From: Patiria pectinifera | Taxonomy: Eukaryota; Echinodermata; Asteroidea; Valvatida; Asterinidae | Length of the DNA stretch: 64,000 nucleotides | Assembly (NCBI GenBank): GCA_029964075.1 | Contig: CM057141.1 | Coordinates: 8,866,001 to 8,930,000, forward strand | Reading direction: 5' to 3' | Part shown: positions 1 through 12,237 of the stretch, in pieces | Layout of the letters: every line of letters starts with the position of its first letter | Position numbering within the stretch: the stretch's first letter is position 1 | Position numbers and translations under genes: made by a program | Notes under the pieces: generated by a model | Databases searched by the model: none | What the model was told of the DNA's origin: nothing | What the model saw: the letters and a program-made list of their open reading frames with translations, nothing else

Positions 1-1960
1 GACTAACAGGGGAATGGTTGTGTGTACAAAGCACAAGATGAGGGGTGCAAAGCACCGGAAGAAGAGTGCAGAGAACGGGAGAGGAATGCAAAGGGCAGAG
101 CGCCCTCGTGCAAGAGGAGATTGCAAGAGCACAGGGTGAAAACCATTGGCACAAAAGGTAGGGTGCAGAGCATAGGATGTGGGGTGCAAGAGTACGCCAT
201 GAGGGCTGCAAACACAGAGTGACGAAGAACAGCGTACACGGATGAGCACAGGCACACTCTGCGCAAGCACAGGTTGAGGCGTACAGAGCACAGGGAGAGG
301 AATGCAGCATAGTGTAGTGTACGTAGTGAGTTGGAGATTTGCAGGTCACATTGATGAGGAGTCAAGAGCACGGGATGAGGGGATGCAGAGTAAAGGGGAA
401 AGGTGCAAAAACATGTTTGCAAGCGTGTACAGAGCACAAAATGAGGAATGCAGAGCACAGGAATAGGAATGCAGAGTTTAGAGGGTGTAGAGTGCAGAGC
501 ACAAAGGTAAGGAGTGTGCAAGGAGTGTGCAGAGCATATGATGAGAACAAAGAGGACACCAAGATGAGGGTCGAAAGCACAGGCTGAGGCATTATGCATA
601 AAAAGCAAAGGTTTGCAGTCGTTTACAGCACAAGTGCAGAGTACAGGGAGAAGAGTGCAGAGTAAAGGGATGAAATGTGCAGAGCACGTGAAAAGCAGGA
701 GATTTGAAGAGCCGTTAGGGCACAGGATTAATGGTGCAACGTTGGATGAGGAGATGCAGAGCATAGGATGTGGGGTGCAGAGTACGGAATGAGGGGGTGC
801 AGAGTGCGAGATGAGGGATGCAAGCACACTGGAGTGAGGAGAACAGTGCACAGGATGAGGGGTGAAGTGCACAGTGCAGAACACAGTTTGAGCTTTTAGA
901 CCATGGGAATGAGGGGTTGCACAGGATGTTCTGCGCCTTTAAGGCGTGCACGGCACAGGTTTGTGGTTGTGTACTAAGCACAACAAGCGTACAGAGCACA
1001 AGATGACGGGTGCAAAGCACAGGGTTGTGGTCGTGTTCAAACCAAAAGATGAGGACGAGGGCTGCAGAGCACAAAATGAGGGGTGCAGAGTGCGAGATGA
1101 GGGATGCAGAGCACAGGATGCAAGCACACTAGAGTGAGGAGAACAGTGCACAGGATGAGGGGTGAAGTGCACAGTGCAGAACACAGTTTGAGCTTTTAGA
1201 CCATGGGAATGAGGGGTTTGCACAGGATGTTCTGCGCCTTTAAGGCGTGCACGGCACAGGTTTGTGGTTGTGTACTAAGCACAACAAGCGTACAGAGCAC
1301 AAGATGACGGGTGCAAAGCACAGGGTTGTGGTCGTGTTCAAACCAAAAGATGAGGACGAGGGCTGCAGAGCACAAAATGAGGGGTGCAGAGTGCGAGATG
1401 AGGGATGCAGAGCACAGGATGCAAGCACACTAGAGTGAAGAGAACAGTGCACAGGATGAGGGGTGAAGTGCAAAGGCACCACTATGCCATGTTCCGTGCA
1501 GAACACAGTTTGAGCTTTTAGACAACGGGATGAGGGGTTTGCACAGGAAGTTCTGCACCCTCCACAGCTTTGTGGTTGTGTACTAAGCACAAGAAGCGTG
1601 CAGAGAGCACAGGGTGAAAAGAACAGGGCACAGGATGAGGGTTGCAAAGCACAGGATGAAGGGTGAAGAGTAAAGGGCTGGGGAAGGGTGAAAAGAGCAC
1701 ATGGTAAGGGAGGAAGTGCAGACCAGGATGTGGGGATGCAGTGCACAGGGTGTTGGTCCTGCTCAGAGTATAAGATGTAGAGAGCATATAGCACAGCTCC
1801 CTATGCTATATATTAGTTCAGGTGAGAGGATGAGGGAAGTACAGAGAGCTACATGCTCTCCATTATCCTGTGACTCTGTTATTTCTAAACCCTGTGCCTC
1901 TTACTCTCTCTATGATGGGAAGCACAGAGAACATAGGTAAGAAACCAGTACTCTGTGACT
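1..1960. repeat. G-rich degenerate minisatellite
   Basis: The whole stretch is built from a short degenerate motif close to GATGAGGGGTGCAGAGCACA, repeated dozens of times with substitutions and small indels, so spacing is irregular at about 14-22 bases. The complementary strand stays open for long distances and would give Cys/Ser/His/Pro-rich peptides, but these simply mirror the repeat. No splice signals or conserved domain are visible. I read it as non-coding tandem DNA. Confidence 0.85.
818..1545. repeat. ~300 bp higher-order unit within the minisatellite
   Basis: A complex unit recurs at about 300-301 bases. The text starting GATGCAAGCACACT appears near 818, 1118 and 1424, followed each time by the same GAACAGTGCACAGGATGAGG block. 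The segments 946-1137 and 1247-1438 look identical. The third copy diverges after about 1470. This indicates recent local amplification on top of the older short-motif expansion. Confidence 0.8.
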
Positions 1961-2039
1961 TTTCGTACTCGAACGCTATCCTAGTCTCCTTCAACGCAAG
2001 AAATGCAGTGCAATCCCAAAACCCTAAAATTCTAGTATA

Positions 2040-5000
2040 CCATTAACTCTCCACCCAGAGTTTCCGTCTGAACTGGGAAGTCTCCACCTCTGGTACTGCA
2101 ATTTTGAGCTCTGAATTTGAACTTTAAACTCCAAAGTGTGAAATTCGAACTTTGATCTGCGAGATTTAAATTCTGGACAGCCAATATTGTACTATCAACT
2201 ATGATCCTTGAACTTTGATCTTTGAGCTGCAAATATTGATCTGCGACAATTGACCTGCAAATTTTGATCGGAGAGAATTGAGCTCTGAACTTGATCTTTA
2301 ATCTCTGATATTTGAACTTTGACCTGCGAGGATTTGACTGAACTTGAACTTTTGATCTGCGTCAATTGAACTGCAAATTTTGATCGGGGAGAATTGAGCT
2401 CTGAACTTTGATCTTTAATCTTTGATCTATGACCTGCGAGGATTGGACTCTGAACTTGAACTTGAAATTTTGATCTGCTAAAAATGAAGGATTGGACTTG
2501 AACTTGAACTTTTGAATTTTGATCTGCACAATTGAACTGCAAATTTTGATCGGGGAGAATTGAGCTCTGAACTTTGATCTTTAATCTTTGATCTATGACC
2601 TGCGAGGATTGGACTCTGAACTTGAACTTGAAATTTTGATCTGCTAAAAATGAAGGATTGGACTTGAACTTGAACTTTTGAACTTTGATCTGCGACAATT
2701 GGACTGCAAATTTTGATCGGGGAGAATTGAGCTGTGAACTTTGATCTTTAATCTTTGATCTATGACCTGCGAGGATTGGACTCTGAACTTGAACTTGAAA
2801 TTTTGATCTGCTAAAAATGAAGGATTGGACTTGAACTTGAACTTTTGAATTTTGATCTGCACAATTGAACTGCAAATTTTGATCGGGGAGAATTGAGCTG
2901 TGAACTTTGATCTTTAATCTTTGATCTATGATCTGCGGGGATTGGACTCTGAACTTGAACTTGAAATTTTGATCTGCTAAAAATGAAGGATTGGACTTGA
3001 ACTTGAACTTTTGAACTTTGATCTGCGACAATTGGACTGCAAATTTTGATCGGGGAGAATTGAGCTGTGAACTTTGATCTTTAATCTTTGATCTATGACC
3101 TGCGAGGATTGGACTCTGAACTTGAACTTGAAATTTTGATCTGCTAAAAATGAAGGATTGGACTTGAACTTGAACTTTTGAATTTTGATCTGCACAATTG
3201 AACTGCAAATTTTGATCGGGGAGAATTGAGCTGTGAACTTTGATCTTTAATCTTTGATCTATGACCTGCGAGGATTGGACTCTGAACTTGAACTTGAAAT
3301 TTTGATCTGCTAAAAATGAAGGATTGGACTTGAACTTGAACTTTTGAATTTTGATCTGCACAATTGAACTGCAAATTTTGATCGGGGAGAATTGAGCTGT
3401 GAACTTTGATCTTTAATCTTTGATCTATGATCTGCGGGGATTGGACTCTGAACTTGAACTTGAAATTTTGATCTGCTAAAAATGAAGGATTGGACTTGAA
3501 CTTGAACTTTTGAACTTTGATCTGCGACAATTGGACTGCAAATTTTGATCGGGGAGAATTGAGCTGTGAACTTTGATCTTTAATCTTTGATCTATGACCT
3601 GCGAGGATTGGACTCTGAACTTGAACTTGAAATTTTGATCTGCTAAAAATGAAGGATTGGACTTGAACTTGAACTTTTGAATTTTGATCTGCACAATTGA
3701 ACTGCAAATTTTGATCGGGGAGAATTGAGCTGTGAACTTTGATCTTTAATCTTTGATCTATGACCTGCGAGGATTGGACTCTGAACTTGAACTTGAAATT
3801 TTGATCTGCTAAAAATGAAGGATTGGACTTGAACTTGAACTTTTGAACTTTGATCTGCGACAATTGGACTGCAAATTTTGATCGGGGAGAATTGAGCTGT
3901 GAACTTTGATCTTTAATCTTTGATCTATGACCTGCGAGGATTGGACTCTGAACTTGAACTTGAAATTTTGATCTGCTAAAAATGAAGGATTGGACTTGAA
4001 CTTGAACTTTTGAACTTTGATCTGCGACAATTGAACTGCAAATTTCGATCGGGGAGAATTGAGCTGTGAACTTTGATCTTTAATCTTTGATCCTATGACC
4101 TGCGAGGATTGGACTCTGAACTTGAACTTGAAATTATGATCTGCTAAAAATGAAGGATTGGACTTGAACTTGAACTTTTGAACTTTGATCTGCGACAATT
4201 GAACTGCAAATTTTGATCGGGGAGAATTGAGCTGTGAACTTTGATCTTTAATCTTTGATCTATGACCTGCGAGGATTGGACTCTGAACTTGAACTTGAAA
4301 TTTTGATCTGCTAAAAATGAAGGATTGGACTTGAACTTGAACTTTTGAACTTTGATCTGCGACAATTGAACTGCAAATTTTGATCGGGGAGAATTGAGCT
4401 CTGAACTTTGATCTTTAATCTTTGATCTATGACCTGCGAGGATTGGACTCTGAACTTGAACTTGAAATTTTGATCTGCTAAAAATGAAGGATTGGACTTG
4501 AACTTGAACTTTTGAATTTTGATCTGCACAATTGAACTGCAAATTTTGATCGGGGAGAATTGAGCTCTGAACTTTGATCTTTAATCTTTGATCTATGACC
4601 TGCGAGGATTGGACTCTGAACTTGAACTTGAAATTTTGATCTGCTAAAAATGAAGGATTGGACTTGAACTTGAACTTTTGAACTTTGATCTGCGACAATT
4701 GGACTGCAAATTTTGATCGGGGAGAATTGAGCTGTGAACTTTGATCTTTAATCTTTGATCTATGACCTGCGAGGATTGGACTCTGAACTTGAACTTGAAA
4801 TTTTGATCTGCTAAAAATGAAGGATTGGACTTGAACTTGAACTTTTGAATTTTGATCTGCACAATTGAACTGCAAATTTTGATCGGGGAGAATTGAGCTC
4901 TGAACTTTGATCTTTAATCTTTGATCTATGACCTGCGGGGATTGGACTCTGAACTTGAACTTGAAATTTTGATCTGCTAAAAATGAAGGATTGGACTTGA

Positions 5001-6190
5001 ACTTGAACTTTTGAACTTTGATCTGCGACAATTGGACTGCAAATTTTGATCGGGGAGAATTGAGCTGTGAACTTTGATCTTTAATCTTTGATCTATGACC
5101 TGCGAGGATTGGACTCTGAACTTGAACTTGAAATTTAATCTGCGACAATTGAACTGCACATTTTGATCGGAGAGAATTGAGCTCTGAACTTTGACATGCG
5201 AGGATTGGACTCTAAACTTGAACTTGAAATTTTGATCGGCAAAAATTGAAATGCAAATTTTGATCTGCCAAAAATGAAGGATTGGACTTAAACTTGATCT
5301 TTTGGACTTTGATCTGCGACAAATTGAATTGCAAATGTTGATCGGAGAGAATTGAGCTCTTAACGTTGATCTTTAATCTCTGATCTTTGAACTTTGACCT
5401 GCGAGGATTGGACAACTGAACTTGAACTTTTGATCTGCGACAATTGAACTGCAAATTTGGATCGGAGAGAATTGAGCTCTGAACGTTGATCTTTAATCTC
5501 TGATCTTTGAACTTTGACCTGCGAGGATTGGACAACTGAACTTGAACTTGAAATTTTGATCTGCGACAATTCCACTGCAAATTTTGATCTGAGAGAATTG
5601 AGCTCTAAAATTTGATCTTTGAACTGCGAACTTTGATCTGCGAGAATTCAAATGCAAACTTTAATCTGTGAGAATTTTTTAATCCTCAAACTTGAACTTG
5701 AACTTTGAATGTTGAATTTGAATTTTTGTTCTGCGAGAATTGGAGTGAAATTGAACTCGATCTGAGAGAATTGGGCCCTAAGCATTGAAATTGAACTTGA
5801 ATTTTGATCTCTGAACTTTGATCTTTGAGCTACAAATTTGGATCTGCGAGAATTGAACTGTGAACTTTGATCTGCGAGAATTGGACTTGAACTTGAACTT
5901 TGATCTGCGATCTGCGAAGTTTAAACTTTTAAGTATGAATTGTGAGCTTTGAACTTTGAAGTACAAACTTTGAACACTCGATTGATAACTGGGCAATGCT
6001 AACTTTGAAGTCTGTCTTCAAAGTGAACTCTAAACTTCCAATTCTGAGCTCTGAATTATTACTGCGGATTTTGAACTTCGAACTTGTCGACTCTGCATCT
6101 CTGATTTATTAAAATATAAAAATTGACCTTTCATTTCTGACCTTCCAAACTCTGGATTATAAACGGTGAACTTTGAATTCTGAACTTTGC
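2040..6190. repeat. Satellite domain built from a TTGAACTTTGATCTGCGA-like motif
   Basis: The domain has a degenerate left edge (2040-2240), a regular core (2240-5150) and a long decaying right edge (5150-6190) in which only the short motifs GAACTTGAACTT, TTTGATCTGCGA and GAGAATTG recur. The right edge looks like the simple substrate from which the longer monomers grew. One strand lacks stops for long stretches; this follows from the repeat composition and I do not call a gene. Confidence 0.85.
2240..5150. repeat. Regular satellite array, 166/167 bp monomers in 333 bp dimers
   Basis: About 17 monomers are present. Two main variants can be told apart: A has TGAATTTTGATCTGCACAAT and B has TGAACTTTGATCTGCGACAA, with B one base longer. 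The order read along the array is A B A B A A B A B B' B' B' A B A B, where B' keeps the GCGACAA end but has TTGAACTGC instead of TTGGACTGC. The A+B dimer is 333 bp, visible as identical text at 2644, 2977, 4311, 4644 and 4977. This is a short higher-order satellite. Confidence 0.85.
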
Positions 6191-6239
6191 ACTCGAATTC
6201 TGAAAGATGAAAAAAAAAATCATGATGTTATCAGGTCAC

Positions 6240-6850
6240 TTCAGAAGAAGGTTTATTAAATTTGCATTTGGCACTGGTCATTGATAAAGTGTGTAATAAC
6301 TTCCTCTTCTTCCAAATTCAGTGTCAACTTCACCTAAGGGCACATTGTTGGGTGCGCATTTTGACATTGGGGCCCCATTAGTTAACATCTGCTTTAACTT
6401 TTAAGGGTTTCCAGTTTCTATAATAGGGGAAGCTTGTTCCTTTGACTTACAGCGCGAGGAAAGAATACATATGGTAATGAGAAAATTGGGATTTTTAAGC
6501 TTGTGAGTTTTCTGTTGGTGTAGGGAGCAATCAAGAATCTTGGACTCAATTGGCATGTTGACGGTAGCCAAAAACAGTGAATCGTATAACATCATGAGTC
6601 CTGCTATCGCACGCATGTCATTAGGGGTTTTCCACTGAAGAGATTTCAGCATTGCTCCAACACTCAAGTCTGATAAGAAATCTCACACTTACTGAGCTGT
6701 ATTTTATAAGAGGACTAAGGATTGTTGATGTGATTGTCCAATTACATATCGTGTGTAACGGTGACACCCAGGCATTTGCATGATTGCACGTGTAGAATAT
6801 ACTAGTAGACAACAGGGTTTTTCTTACGTGTGATACCAATGAGTCCATAT
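6240..6850 (-). pseudogene. LINE (CR1/Jockey-type) reverse transcriptase C-terminal relic
   Basis: On the minus strand, 6667-6401 reads SVGAMLKSLQWKTPNDMRAI and on to MLYDSLFL, which matches the short conserved stretch (ML..L.W.tL..RR...L..lYk) near the end of CR1/Jockey-type reverse transcriptases. Upstream, in another minus frame around 6720-6790, the text CKCLGVTVTHDM resembles the usual YLGVTL segment. The pieces lie in different frames with stops between, so this is an old 5'-truncated, frameshifted copy. The clade is inferred from memory of the motif, not from a search. Confidence 0.6.
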
Positions 6851-8779
6851 TGATTTAAATTGGACACACATAGAAATTACTTTGTAGCTACCAAAGATTA
6901 AAAACAAAATTTGAATTAATTAATCGGTTAAAGTATTTTATTCCATCTGACACTTTATTAACATTGATTGTGCAGTTTCACATTAGTAAACTTGTCCCCC
7001 TACAAAAGGGAGTTCTTCGAATTATTTATCTTCACTTAAATTAAACCTATTAAAATTTAATATATCTACAATATAGATCTGGGCAAATGTTTGTATGTAA
7101 TTTTTTTTCATCTAAAAGTAGCTTATGATATTGGCTTTTCAGTCATTATGTTGGGTGCTACATATTTGTTTAAATATGAAATTTATTTGAAGGGGTTTAG
7201 ATTCCGCTTTTTTTTTAATCACCCTGTACCACAAGACGGTAGGGTGCCAAAGAAACTCAAACCAAGCTTATGTGCCTAAGAAACTCAAACCAAGCTTACG
7301 TCAAAACATTATACAGTATGTATCAAACAAATGCAAACAAAATATAACGGAATGTCACATGGAGAATGTGAAACCAAACAGTTGTGTTTCATAATACAAT
7401 TGTACTCTTGTAACAATGTTCATTCGTTTTGAACGTATGCAGGACGGGCATATGACGTGATGAAGAAATGCACTGGAAATGTTGTACATGACGTTATACA
7501 TGTATAGGAAGTGTATAGTAGTGCACAACTCAAACTCATGTTGAAACCTTTCGAAACTAATCATTTTTCTATCAATAAAAGTAAACACAAACAAATCTCT
7601 GTTTTATTGAAGCAAAACAAAATTAAAGACTTGTTATCAATTATCACATTGGTCAGCTAAGTTTGTTGATTAGTAGTTTCAGGTCAATGTTGTCTTTAAA
7701 CAGTTTGCAGCAGTAACGGTACATACAAATATTTGTTTTTATTGGGGATTCAGTAAAGGCTAATTTTAAACGTAATGAGCCAAACCTTTTTTCTCAGCGT
7801 CGTTAAACATTAAACTCTATAAACTTACGATTCACTTCATAAACCTCTTCTTTGTTTATATACTTATGGCGATATGCATTTGAAACAAGTGCCCTCTCAC
7901 ACGGGCACATTTGTCGATTTCGTGCCTCACTTTTGTCTTGCGAGTGACAGAACCCGACGGTGGCCTTTAGCTTTTATAGGCAATGTACATGTCTTGTTAA
8001 TCTGAATACTTACTGTTCCCTACGTAAGCCTTTTAATCCCACGTAGTTTCTACTGTAGCGCTCGTACCCTGCCTTAGCCTTATTCTTTCCTTACGTTCCA
8101 AGTGTATCGTTAATCTAAAAACTGACTGTAATGCTGTACCCAACATAAGCCTCCAGTATAGTTTCTATTGTAGCGCAAAACAAAGTGTTGAAATAATTCA
8201 AAAGAAAAGCCAGCTCTTCGTCGAGAAAAAAAACACCCAATAACATACGGAAAGGAACATGGTTTTGGCCACCGGATCCATGACTAATATAGGCAGTATG
8301 TAACAGTGGGCTTTAAATGCTGAGGACTCCCTGCAGTTTGAATTCATTTACCTGCACTAAACTTAAAACGTGCGTATTCTGTTGCTTTACCGACTAGATT
8401 TGTTTAGAAAACACGTCATGTACAATGTACATGTACTTGCGAAATTGCTTCGATAGAGAGTTTCAGCAGGCTTTGTGCAATTGTAAGAGATCCTCTTTGT
8501 TAGTTAGATTTGTGTACCGCTCAACGAGTTGGAATCCTCTTGTATTGCTAACATGATTAATACAAGTAGCGAACAATTTGAATAATAAAAATAAGGCAGT
8601 GGACGGTAACGGTGGTTGGGAACTGTGGGTGGAGCGTGGCAAGCAAAGCTTTTTATTCCCGTTCAAAACGAATGAACACTACTAAGTCACTTATCCTTGT
8701 GTTTTTATGTCAAACAGATATCGGAGTAAATGATAACATTTAACTTGATTTTGCTGAAATGTACATCACTTGTGAAAAA
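6851..8779. other. Anonymous A+T-rich stretch
   Basis: I see no gene, RNA or clear mobile element. The only local structure is a short direct repeat of AAACTCAAACCAAGCTTA at about 7255-7300. Open frames are short and lack codon or motif support. Confidence 0.5.
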
Positions 8780-8875
8780 AATCTGTCATTCGTTTTCGTC
8801 TGAATTTGAATTCACGTAACCCCATTTCAATCAAACGAAAGTTCAATCGTTTTCATCGTCCGAGCATTCGGACAA
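8780..8875. repeat. Diverged single-arm relative of the 9380-9650 foldback
   Basis: The text TCATTCGTTTTCGTCTGAAT followed by CCATTTCAATCAAACGAA parallels the arm of the foldback at 9380-9650 (GCATTCGTTTTCGTCTGGAT, then CCATTTCAATTAAG). It shows that the foldback sequence belongs to a dispersed family and is not unique DNA. Confidence 0.5.
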
Positions 8876-9055
8876 TAACGTTGCATGTGCATTAATTTAA
8901 CTAGCATACCTTTTCTAAATTGATTTCAGGTACAGCTATTTGAATTGACGGTCTTCTTCTTGCGTGTGAAACCGAAAACAAGTTGTTAGATCTCTGGGTC
9001 TTGCTGAGAAGACACTTTCGAGTTTCTGCATCTGCATCAACATCGAATCAGGACA

Positions 9056-9245
9056 TGGTACTCGTTTGGAGGGTGCTAGAGGGAGCACTCGGAGATGATG
9101 TGGTCAGCAGTCCGCTGCTCCGCTCCGCATTCACAAGCTGGCCTTTGGGATAGGCCCCACCTCCACATGTCAGCATTGAAACGCCAGACTCCGGTGCGAA
9201 GCCTACTGAGTTGATCCTCCTGCCTGTCGTTGGAGATCAGATCCT
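9056..9245 (-). pseudogene. LINE reverse transcriptase extreme C-terminus relic
   Basis: The minus strand reads LSRLRTGVWRFNADMWRWGL, then ACECGAEQRTADHIISECSL, before a stop and HPPN. The pattern C-x-C-G-x7-DH-x4-C is the cysteine/histidine tail found after the RT domain in Jockey/CR1-type LINE proteins. Only this ~60-residue tail is present. A related but fuller plus-strand copy lies at 20830-22995. Confidence 0.75.
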
Positions 9246-9379
9246 GGGTAACTTCTTAATGGTACAGGAATTCATCTATACAGATGGTTAATGGTTGACG
9301 ATTAATTAAAAAGAAACCCTTATTGGTGAAAGTTTCAAATCGCCCTTGTAAACGAATATGAATGGACACAAACGAAAGG

Positions 9380-9650
9380 TGTAAAATTGGGGGAAGGTCG
9401 CATTTTCATTGTTTCTGGGTGTCTAAAATAGTCATCAGTTCTTAAAATCGGGCATTCGTTTTCGTCTGGATATGAGAATCGCTCTCAACACGCGTTTCCA
9501 TTTCAATTAAGTGATTGCACTTAATTGAAATGGAAACGCGTGTTGAGAGCGATTCTCATATCCAGACGAAAACGAATGCCCGATTTTAAGAACTGATGAC
9601 TATTTTAGACACCCAGAAACAATGAAAATGCGACTTCCCCCAATTTTACA
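9380..9650. repeat. Near-perfect foldback with 134 bp arms and a 4-base loop
   Basis: Arm 9380-9513 is the reverse complement of 9518-9650 with a single one-base gap, and the loop is only ATTG. The apex reads TTCAATTAAGTG / CACTTAATTGAA and the outer ends TGTAAAATTGGGGG / CCCCCAATTTTACA. No coding capacity is visible. It could be a hairpin MITE, a recent inverted duplication, or an artefact of inverted joining during assembly. Confidence 0.9.
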
Positions 9651-9721
9651 TATTCGTACATGAATGAGCATGAATGAGCTAATCACATGCTCAAAGCCCG
9701 GTTACCTTTATTAAAGATGTA

Positions 9722-10389
9722 TACAGCGTGTGTCAATAAAAACGCAGGATTAGAAACAAAAATATTAAGAATATTCATCATAATATTAACCCTCTTTTCA
9801 AAGTACCTTTCCTTCTCTTCACTATGCTTTTTATCCCATCTCATTTGGACAATCCTGTCCAGAGATAGAGTACATTGAAGAAGGGTTATAAATTCCAAGC
9901 TGGTCTGATTTCTGAAATCACACATACCTAATGAAAGGTTTGAATTCAGTACAGGTGAAAGTATTTGTGGATCACAAAGAAGGACATGTGTGGCAGGATT
10001 TGGCTTACATAATCCTTTAGTCCACAATCAATGTTATTAGTCAATAATTCATGATGCTTTGAAACAATGATAGTCCAGTTATTAAATTTAAGTGATACTT
10101 ATCATCAGTTGTTTCAAAGAAAGTTGTGTTCTGGTTTAATCGTCTTTAATGCATACCTACATTGTACATAACTGGTCGTTGTGTTAAGGTCCTTTAATCA
10201 GACCAACCCGCTTCAGAAGGGCTTCACAAAACTCGTCATAACTTTTGAACCAAAAGTCCAAATTCCACTAAACAAAAATCTTAAAATTATGGACAATCAA
10301 ATCCTTATCAAATTAGGTACACCACTAGCATAATTTTCTCAGAAAAAAAAATCGCTTTGAATCCTGCGTTTTTATTGACACACGCTGTA
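9722..10389. mobile_element. Non-autonomous DNA transposon with ~31 bp TIRs
   Basis: The left end TACAGCGTGTGTCAATAAAA, continuing ACGCAGGATT, is the reverse complement of the right end (10357-10389). The TA at each boundary may belong to the ends or be a TA target duplication as in Tc1/mariner elements, which would put the element at 9724-10387. The ~600 bp interior is A+T-rich and carries no recognisable transposase. Calling it a Tc1/mariner-type MITE is an inference from the TA context alone. Confidence 0.7.
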
Positions 10390-11187
10390 CTATTTGGGAA
10401 GAGCAGTTTCGACAAATTAAACCAAAAACATCATAAAACATTCCTAGATTACTAAACAACTCTGTCCATCATTGGTTCAGGCGTGATATGAAGGAAATCA
10501 GAACTACATTTGAGAACGGTTTTACATAAGCAAATAAAAATGACATCACGAACTGCTACAATCGGACTACAATTGTTCTGTCCAAACAAGATAAATAACA
10601 CAAAAATGAATCCAGTGTTCAAAATTCATTAAAAAAATAGTGCAGCAAACATTAATGTCAAAAAAAAAGCTTTTTCACTCGCCCAAATACGAGGCAATTG
10701 CATACATGAACGTTTGTAACAGTCAAAAATCAAGCAAGGTCAACTTACATAAGAAATGTGTTCTTTGGATGAGCAGTTTCCACAAAATAAACTCAAGGAA
10801 ATCCTTTTAACAAATTATTCATAGATATAAACAAACAACCCTGTGAACATTACCAGGTAATTTAAAAAAAAAATACACTGCACATAAAGGGAATGTACAT
10901 CATTGGCTTTTGCTTTAATTTTCAGAAATCAAATATTGTGACATGTTTGAAGTTTAGTGTTCGAAAATGCTGGAAAAACCAAGAAATACAAAACTGTTCA
11001 AGTAGTCTGGTTCCTTGACTCCACTAAAGATAAAATGGATCAATTTATAGATGCCGGAAAAATTGTAGGGTAAGGGAACCAGTCTTGCTGGCCTGCACCC
11101 GTTCATGAACATGTAACCAATAGCAAACAAAATTTGGACTGAAAAAAAGTGTTAAGTTTGGAGCAGTAGTTGAAAAATAGTACGGTT
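10390..11187. other. Anonymous A+T-rich stretch
   Basis: No gene, RNA gene or clear repeat structure seen. Confidence 0.5.
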
Positions 11188-11221
11188 TTTCCAACGGTGG
11201 TCGGCCGACCACCGTTGGAAA
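11188..11221. repeat. 34 bp perfect palindrome
   Basis: The half-site TTTCCAACGGTGGTCGG is followed directly by its exact reverse complement with no spacer. It is G+C-rich against an A+T-rich background, so chance is unlikely. It could be a foldback remnant, two fused transposon ends, or a cruciform-prone or protein-binding site. Confidence 0.9.
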
Positions 11222-12237
11222 TGTATACAAAAATACAATTTTCTTGAAAGTGACCTCACACCAGGTGCCATAATTTTACAGGATGCTTAAGACTGTCATT
11301 AACCAACATCCTAGTAAGGTATTTCGTAAAAGCTTGGTAGTTTTATTTTTTGATGGAGATGTTGTTCTCTTTAAATTCTTCAAAGCTTTGTGGCATTTTC
11401 AATGCCACAAACCTTTTTAAAGAGGTTGTGGAATGCTCCAAGACAAAATAACAAATTTTCGCGAGTTGAGGAAGTATGGCCACAAACAATACGTATTTAG
11501 AGGTGCAAAATCAACGCAACTTTCATACTGAAAATAAAATTTAAATCGCTTTCAAACTAACACAATTGATATTTCAAATCAAAATTGGTTTTGAACTTGC
11601 CCAACAAAAAGGGACCGTTTTGGGCGATGGTTCATAATTGCAGCAGGAAAATTAACTTGTGATCTTAGGAAACACGAAGTGTAGAAAGTGTGATCGCAGG
11701 AAACACAAAGAACAAGAATTAGCGCTTAAAATAAGTCCCTCTCAGCAGACCCGTGTGCAAGAATTGACGCTTTTAGATTTCGCGCTGGCACTATAAAGCA
11801 CTCACTACACACGGGCATTTCACGTGTTCGATGAATATAAAGTTTTTAAAGTTACTTTCAAATTTTTTATGTAAATGGTGAATTAGCAGTTTGCCGATTT
11901 GGAACATTTTAAAGCCATAAAGCTATTAATCACCTTTCAAGTTCCGCTGTCTTGTCAGTACAGTACAAGTTATTCTGGATAGTCTACCGATGGCTCTATT
12001 TAAACCTACGATGAGCAGGTACTCTTGATTAATGGTGTGCCTTGATGAACTGGTGTTCAGGCACAAGTGAATTGCCATTTCAAAGGTATAAAAACTTTTA
12101 CAAGTTTAGCTTTAGCACTTCATTGTGCTTAGAAATTGTACTCTAAAAAATAACACCTGTTGAATGAAGTCGGTGTCAAGCTGTCGAAATCCGATTGGCC
12201 CTTCTACTGCGAAAAACAAATTGTTTTTCGAATCAAC
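11222..12237. other. Anonymous A+T-rich stretch
   Basis: No supportable gene or element. Small near-duplications such as AGGAAACACGAAG / AGGAAACACAAAG near 11670-11710 are the only local structure. Confidence 0.45.

Noticed and set aside
3-1794. Cys/Ser/Pro-rich minus-strand frames over the G-rich minisatellite
   Set aside because: Composition follows directly from the TGCAGAGCACAGG-type repeat. No signal peptide, domain or splice structure to support a secreted cysteine-rich protein.
2195-5148. Long minus-strand open frames (up to 388 codons) of repeated QIKVQKFKFK-type peptides
   Set aside because: They translate the 166/167 bp satellite. The monomer length is not a multiple of three, so the frame shifts between monomers, and the same repeat stays open in more than one frame. 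No start context or domain.
1-6190. CRISPR-like array
   Set aside because: Repeats are contiguous tandem units without unique spacers, and the surrounding DNA is metazoan.
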